46,100 nt of DNA, taken from IMG/VR virus record IMGVR_UViG_3300035162_004537, positions 1 through 46,100 of that record; one strand, given 5' to 3'. The notes under the pieces were generated by a model that saw nothing but the letters and a program-made list of their open reading frames with translations, ran no database searches and had not been told where the DNA came from. Shown one piece after another: positions 42,972-46,100 of this stretch. This stretch comes from a virus. Both the position numbers and the translations under genes were made by a program. Each line of letters begins with the position of its first letter. Position 1 is the first letter of the stretch.

Positions 42972-43051
42972 GTCTCTTATGAGCCCCGCCCCTCTATCCA
43001 CCAGCTAGGCGGGTAGACTGGTGGGGCTTCGTATATCTGGAGGGGCGGAAG
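42972..43051 (+). promoter_or_regulatory. Leader able to sequester a ribosome binding site
   Basis: 80-nt leader of the zincin gene. CCGCCCCTC (42986-42994) is a perfect complement of GAGGGGCGG (43040-43048), which overlaps the ribosome binding site six bases from the ATG. Between them CCACCAG (42998-43004) pairs with CTGGTGG (43018-43024). An alternative CCCGCC/GGCGGG stem (42985-42990, 43008-43013) excludes the first. This suggests switchable translation control. Confidence 0.5.
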
Positions 43052-45583
43052 ATGCGCAAAAAGCTAGGGTTCCCCAAAGTGGGGGAGGCGAAAACGCCTA
43101 GAGGCGTACAGGTGCGCAGGCGCGGGAGGTCTTTCGAGGGAGCTGTTGCTGGCACCCTCGGCAGGGTCGGTGGCGCCTCCGCAGCCGTCCTGCTTGACCC
43201 AGGTAACTTCGTCAATTTCTTAGCCGGCCTGGAGCCCGCGGAAGCTGGCAGGGTCATCCAGACCATGCAGCTGAAGCACCCAGAGGCACTAGAGGGCGTA
43301 GCTGTCAACCTGGGCGGCACGGACCTATGGAATGATTGGAAGCGAACGATCAACAACAAGAAGCTGACCCCTGTGGAGAAGGCACTTGGGGTAGTCGTCG
43401 CGGCTCCCCAAGGCGCATTGCTGGGTATGGCAGGGCGTGGAGATCACTACAACGCATTCTCTGACTCTGTGACATCTTTCAGCGGCAATCCTCACGTACT
43501 GGCACACGAGCTGGGGCATGCGATCGACTTCAACAAGAGAAAGGGGCTGCACCGGAGCCTCTACGCACTGCGCGGTCTGCTTGCTGGTGTTGCAGGTGCT
43601 GCGGTGGCCGGCCCGGTAGGCATGGCTGCAGCGGGCGGGCTTGATACGCTCGGCAAGGAATACAACGCCTCCAGCACTGCACTGCGCGCTACTCCATCCA
43701 AGGATCGAGCTGCCTCCAGAAACATCCTGGCGCCAGCGTACGGCAGCTATGTCGGAGGATTTGCAGGGAGTATTGCAGGGGCTGCAATACCGGTGGACCT
43801 CCCCGCCTTCGAGGGATGGCCTGGCAGTAACCCTTCGCGCGCACAACTTCGAGCGGCACGCAAGGGGAGCGGCCGGAAGGTTGTAGGGCGTATGTCTCCG
43901 GATGTCGTGCGTAACCTCAGGCTGGCGAAAACAGCATTACCGCTACTGGGTATACTCGGCGGGCACGCAGCGGTGCGGACGTACAATGCACTGAACCGGG
44001 ACAGCAAGGAGAAGACTGCCATGACGTCCAATCAACTGGCTATGCCAAAAACTGCGGGCTGGTTTACCGCAGCAAAAAAGACGACGACAGAGGCGGCAAG
44101 TCAAGCCGGCGCGCGTATCCTCAAGAGCAATCCCGAGCTGACCAAGAAGCCCGTTGCGAATCTATCCAACGCGAGGTTTCAGCTACAAGAGATGAAGCGG
44201 CAGCGAGCGGTAGATGCTGCGGCGGCTGCGAGGGCGTACAATCCAAATATCGAGAAGGCCGCTATGAAGTCCAACAACCGCATTGACCAAGCCCTCGTTG
44301 AGATTCAGCGCAAGTTCGATGCACTGCGCAAGGAGGACCACGGGCTCCCTTGGCGCACAGACCATGGCCGCTACGTGGAGCGCACTGTGTCCATCCCGGA
44401 GATGGCCAAGGCAGCGTCAAGCAGTGATGCCTGTGCACTCACTGCCCTGATGCACACTGGCACCCTGGAGAAGGGAGCGTCCCTGGCGGGCGCGGGTGTA
44501 GGTGCGCTATCTGCTGAGAAGGGTCGAAAGTGGGAGGGTGGTGCGAAGGGCCTCCTCGGCGGCACATTAGGGGGAATAGCCCTGTCTGCTCCCGTCGCGC
44601 TGGCCATGGCCACGCGAAAGGGCAAGACAATTAACATCCCCGCTGATACGCGCGCGCTGGTGTTGGCAAGCCTCACGGGCCAAGTGGCAGGCGGTCACCT
44701 TGCGGGCAGAACTGCCCGCAAGAAGGCCAAGACCAAGAAGGCATCTGCAGCCTTTGGCCTAGCAACTAAGTTCGGCCCTGGAGTATCCCTTGGATACTCC
44801 ACTGGGCGAGAGGCTGCAGGGCAGGCGGCAGCTGCTGTTGCTCCCCGCGGGAAGCGGACTCGCGCAGAGGCCATCGCACGCAAGGCGTCGGTCCCACTGA
44901 CTATTGGCGGAGCTCTCGCCGGCGTATACGCAGCCCGCGGGATGTCGAGCAAGCGCATCTACGCCAAGTTGCTCAAGATGCCGAAGTTGAGCAAGGCCGA
45001 GCGTGACTTGATCGTCGACCACGCACTCCCTGCTGCTGCAGGCATGGCAGGTGGCACCCTCACCGGGGTCGCTACTGGTACTGCCGTAGGCGGCGCCGCT
45101 CACATCAAGAAGGCTTCCGTCACCTGGTACGAGGAGCGCTTGAACACGCCGAGCTCGGTACTGGGCATCGAGAAGATGGCGGGACTCTCCTCGAAACTGC
45201 GGCCCTTCAAGGGGGCGCCTGAAGTAGAGAAGATTCTCTACGGGAGCCCCAGCGGGGCAGACGTACTAGAGGCGGTACATTCCCTCCAGAAGAAGGGCTT
45301 GAACACCCCAGACATCAACCGCATCCTTGCTCATCGCAAGGGTCGGGAGGCGTCTAAACTCTATGCACAGTCCAATTCGGCGAAGCCTACGCTTCTGCAG
45401 CGCTTAGGTCGAGAAGTCGGCTTTCCTACCAAGGCAGATAAGCTGCGCAAGGAGGCCTGGTACGCTCGTTATATAGGTAGTTCAGCCCGAACTCGCGGCA
45501 GGTATGCCGAAGAGTCAAAGTCCCGACGGAAGAGCGATATAGCTCATATGAAAGTCGTGGCAGGCTGGCACAAAGGTAGGTGA
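43052..45583 (+). CDS. Large virion-type protein with zinc metalloprotease motif
   Basis: 843 aa with a GGAGGGG site. VLAHELGHAIDF places HELGH at residues 152-156, a zincin active-site motif; the third zinc ligand is not evident. Before it lies an N-terminal basic segment and DPGNFVNFLAGLEPAEAG. After it are hydrophobic Gly/Ala helices (LLAGVAGAAVAGPVGMAAAG), then DSKEKTAMTSN, MPKTAGWF, IEKAAMKSN, MAKAASSSD, LEKGASLAG, KKASAAFG, IKKASVTW and IEKMAGLSS. These divide it into segments as in a polyprotein. Two further hydrophobic Gly-rich regions follow. It could be ejected into the host, but that is inference. Confidence 0.7.
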   Translation: MRKKLGFPKVGEAKTPRGVQVRRRGRSFEGAVAGTLGRVGGASAAVLLDPGNFVNFLAGLEPAEAGRVIQTMQLKHPEALEGVAVNLGGTDLWNDWKRTINNKKLTPVEKALGVVVAAPQGALLGMAGRGDHYNAFSDSVTSFSGNPHVLAHELGHAIDFNKRKGLHRSLYALRGLLAGVAGAAVAGPVGMAAAGGLDTLGKEYNASSTALRATPSKDRAASRNILAPAYGSYVGGFAGSIAGAAIPVDLPAFEGWPGSNPSRAQLRAARKGSGRKVVGRMSPDVVRNLRLAKTALPLLGILGGHAAVRTYNALNRDSKEKTAMTSNQLAMPKTAGWFTAAKKTTTEAASQAGARILKSNPELTKKPVANLSNARFQLQEMKRQRAVDAAAAARAYNPNIEKAAMKSNNRIDQALVEIQRKFDALRKEDHGLPWRTDHGRYVERTVSIPEMAKAASSSDACALTALMHTGTLEKGASLAGAGVGALSAEKGRKWEGGAKGLLGGTLGGIALSAPVALAMATRKGKTINIPADTRALVLASLTGQVAGGHLAGRTARKKAKTKKASAAFGLATKFGPGVSLGYSTGREAAGQAAAAVAPRGKRTRAEAIARKASVPLTIGGALAGVYAARGMSSKRIYAKLLKMPKLSKAERDLIVDHALPAAAGMAGGTLTGVATGTAVGGAAHIKKASVTWYEERLNTPSSVLGIEKMAGLSSKLRPFKGAPEVEKILYGSPSGADVLEAVHSLQKKGLNTPDINRILAHRKGREASKLYAQSNSAKPTLLQRLGREVGFPTKADKLRKEAWYARYIGSSARTRGRYAEESKSRRKSDIAHMKVVAGWHKGR
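43770..43790. repeat. Perfect 9-bp hairpin, 3-nt loop, in zincin gene
   Basis: GTATTGCAG, loop GGG, CTGCAATAC. A compact hairpin inside the coding region, similar in form to the one at 44779-44801. Confidence 0.6.
44779..44801. repeat. Perfect 10-bp hairpin, 3-nt loop, in zincin gene
   Basis: TGGAGTATCC, loop CTT, GGATACTCCA. It lies inside the coding region, about 1 kb downstream of the hairpin at 43770-43790; no U-tract follows. Confidence 0.6.
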
Positions 45584-45586
45584 CCA

Positions 45587-46100
45587 TTGGCCGTCGCCCA
45601 CAACATTCGTGTCTACACCCTCGAGCGTGACTCTCTTACGGTTGCTTGGGCGATTCAAGACACAACAGAGGACCTGAGCCAGCACACGGTATCTGTGTGG
45701 CGCTCCGAGCAGGAGGGTGGGCCCTACCAGCGCGTCAGCATGGAGATGATCGCCAGCGACGTCTTCGACTTCCAAGATCGTGCGGTGAACATCCTGTCCA
45801 AGTGGCGGGAGTTCTACTACCGAATCCAGCTAACGGACACGAACACCTCCGCAGAGCAGTTCTTTGGCTCTACGCCCCACCGCCAGGTCATTGCCGACGG
45901 CAAAGATCCGGGCGGCGTCATTATGGAAGCGCCTCCGGATGTCGAGGCGCTCGAAGCCATCCGCCGCTTCGACATGGTGCTCCGCGAGTACATCGGCCGG
46001 AAGGTGCTCGTACTGTCCCAGCGCACATGGGGTCAGCGCTGTGGAGAGTGCTGGGACTTCCTGAAGCGCCGGAAGAAGTTCTCCAAGTGCCACACTTGCT
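45587..46100 (+). CDS. Neck or head-closure type protein with Fn3-like domain, partial
   Basis: A frame open to the right edge (171 codons visible) from a TTG at 45587 with AGGTAGGTGA just ahead, three bases after the zincin stop. The N-terminal 85 residues look like a fibronectin III-type beta sandwich (IRVYTLERDSLTVAWAI, EFYYRIQLTDT). Then comes a helical segment IRRFDMVLREYIGRKVLVL followed by CGECWD and KCHTC, a zinc ribbon. This last combination is typical of a conserved phage structural protein near capsid and connector genes. C-terminus is outside the window. Confidence 0.65.
   Translation, partial: MAVAHNIRVYTLERDSLTVAWAIQDTTEDLSQHTVSVWRSEQEGGPYQRVSMEMIASDVFDFQDRAVNILSKWREFYYRIQLTDTNTSAEQFFGSTPHRQVIADGKDPGGVIMEAPPDVEALEAIRRFDMVLREYIGRKVLVLSQRTWGQRCGECWDFLKRRKKFSKCHTC

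Noticed and set aside
1-46100. tRNA genes, CRISPR arrays, insertion sequences, integrase and attachment sites
   Set aside because: None was seen by reading; intergenic space is very limited. A tRNA scan was not possible here.

Overview
This window is a segment of a double-stranded DNA tailed-phage genome (or a prophage or contig of one). It has a phage replication module, then portal, large terminase, prohead protease-like, major capsid and tail-spike genes in one dense array, and no bacterial housekeeping genes. Genes are tightly packed with ATGA, GTGA or TAATG overlaps, strong AGGAGG-type ribosome binding sites and frequent GTG and TTG starts. All three stop codons are used, so the code is standard. 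The sequence looks fairly GC-rich by eye. The host cannot be fixed from the sequence. A baseplate spike of the gp5/VgrG type suggests a contractile tail, but no sheath or tube gene lies inside the window.

Positions 1-12,880 are one leftward operon for DNA metabolism. In transcription order it encodes an arginine-rich low-complexity protein, an SF2 helicase, a family-4-like uracil-DNA glycosylase, three small unknown proteins, a DnaB-like helicase, a CHC2/Toprim primase, a cysteine-rich candidate ssDNA-binding protein, an unknown 375-aa protein, a family A DNA polymerase with 3'-5' exonuclease, two small proteins, RecA, and at the left edge a PD-(D/E)XK resolvase-like nuclease. Together they could prime, unwind, copy, repair and recombine the phage chromosome. 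A short divergent control region lies at about 12,881-12,967.

Positions 12,968-46,100 are mostly rightward and encode virion proteins. First come an unknown protein, its neighbour and the portal. Then comes the outstanding gene of the window: a 2,056-aa single polypeptide in which complete RNA polymerase beta and beta-prime catalytic halves are fused without a visible linker (16,858-23,028), including NADFDGD and the trigger-loop region. It is followed without a gap by the baseplate spike, further baseplate or virion proteins, and the large terminase. A leftward island at 32,357-33,802 holds an Ala/Gly-rich protein and a helix-turn-helix protein. After it the rightward genes resume: internal virion-type proteins, a prohead protease-like protein, small acidic proteins, a decoration-like protein, the major capsid protein, connectors, an 843-aa zincin-motif protein and a partial neck-type protein at the right edge.

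Other signals stand out. A recurring EKTA-like peptide is scattered through many virion proteins next to a protease-like gene. A GRxMAH module is shared by three acidic proteins. Two unlisted micro-genes lie on the minus strand between portal and RNA polymerase. A leader can sequester the ribosome binding site of the zincin gene. There is an 18-bp perfect inverted repeat inside a coding region, and a bidirectional terminator after terL. I saw no tRNA, rRNA, CRISPR array, insertion sequence or integrase. All functional calls come from reading motifs; no database search was run.
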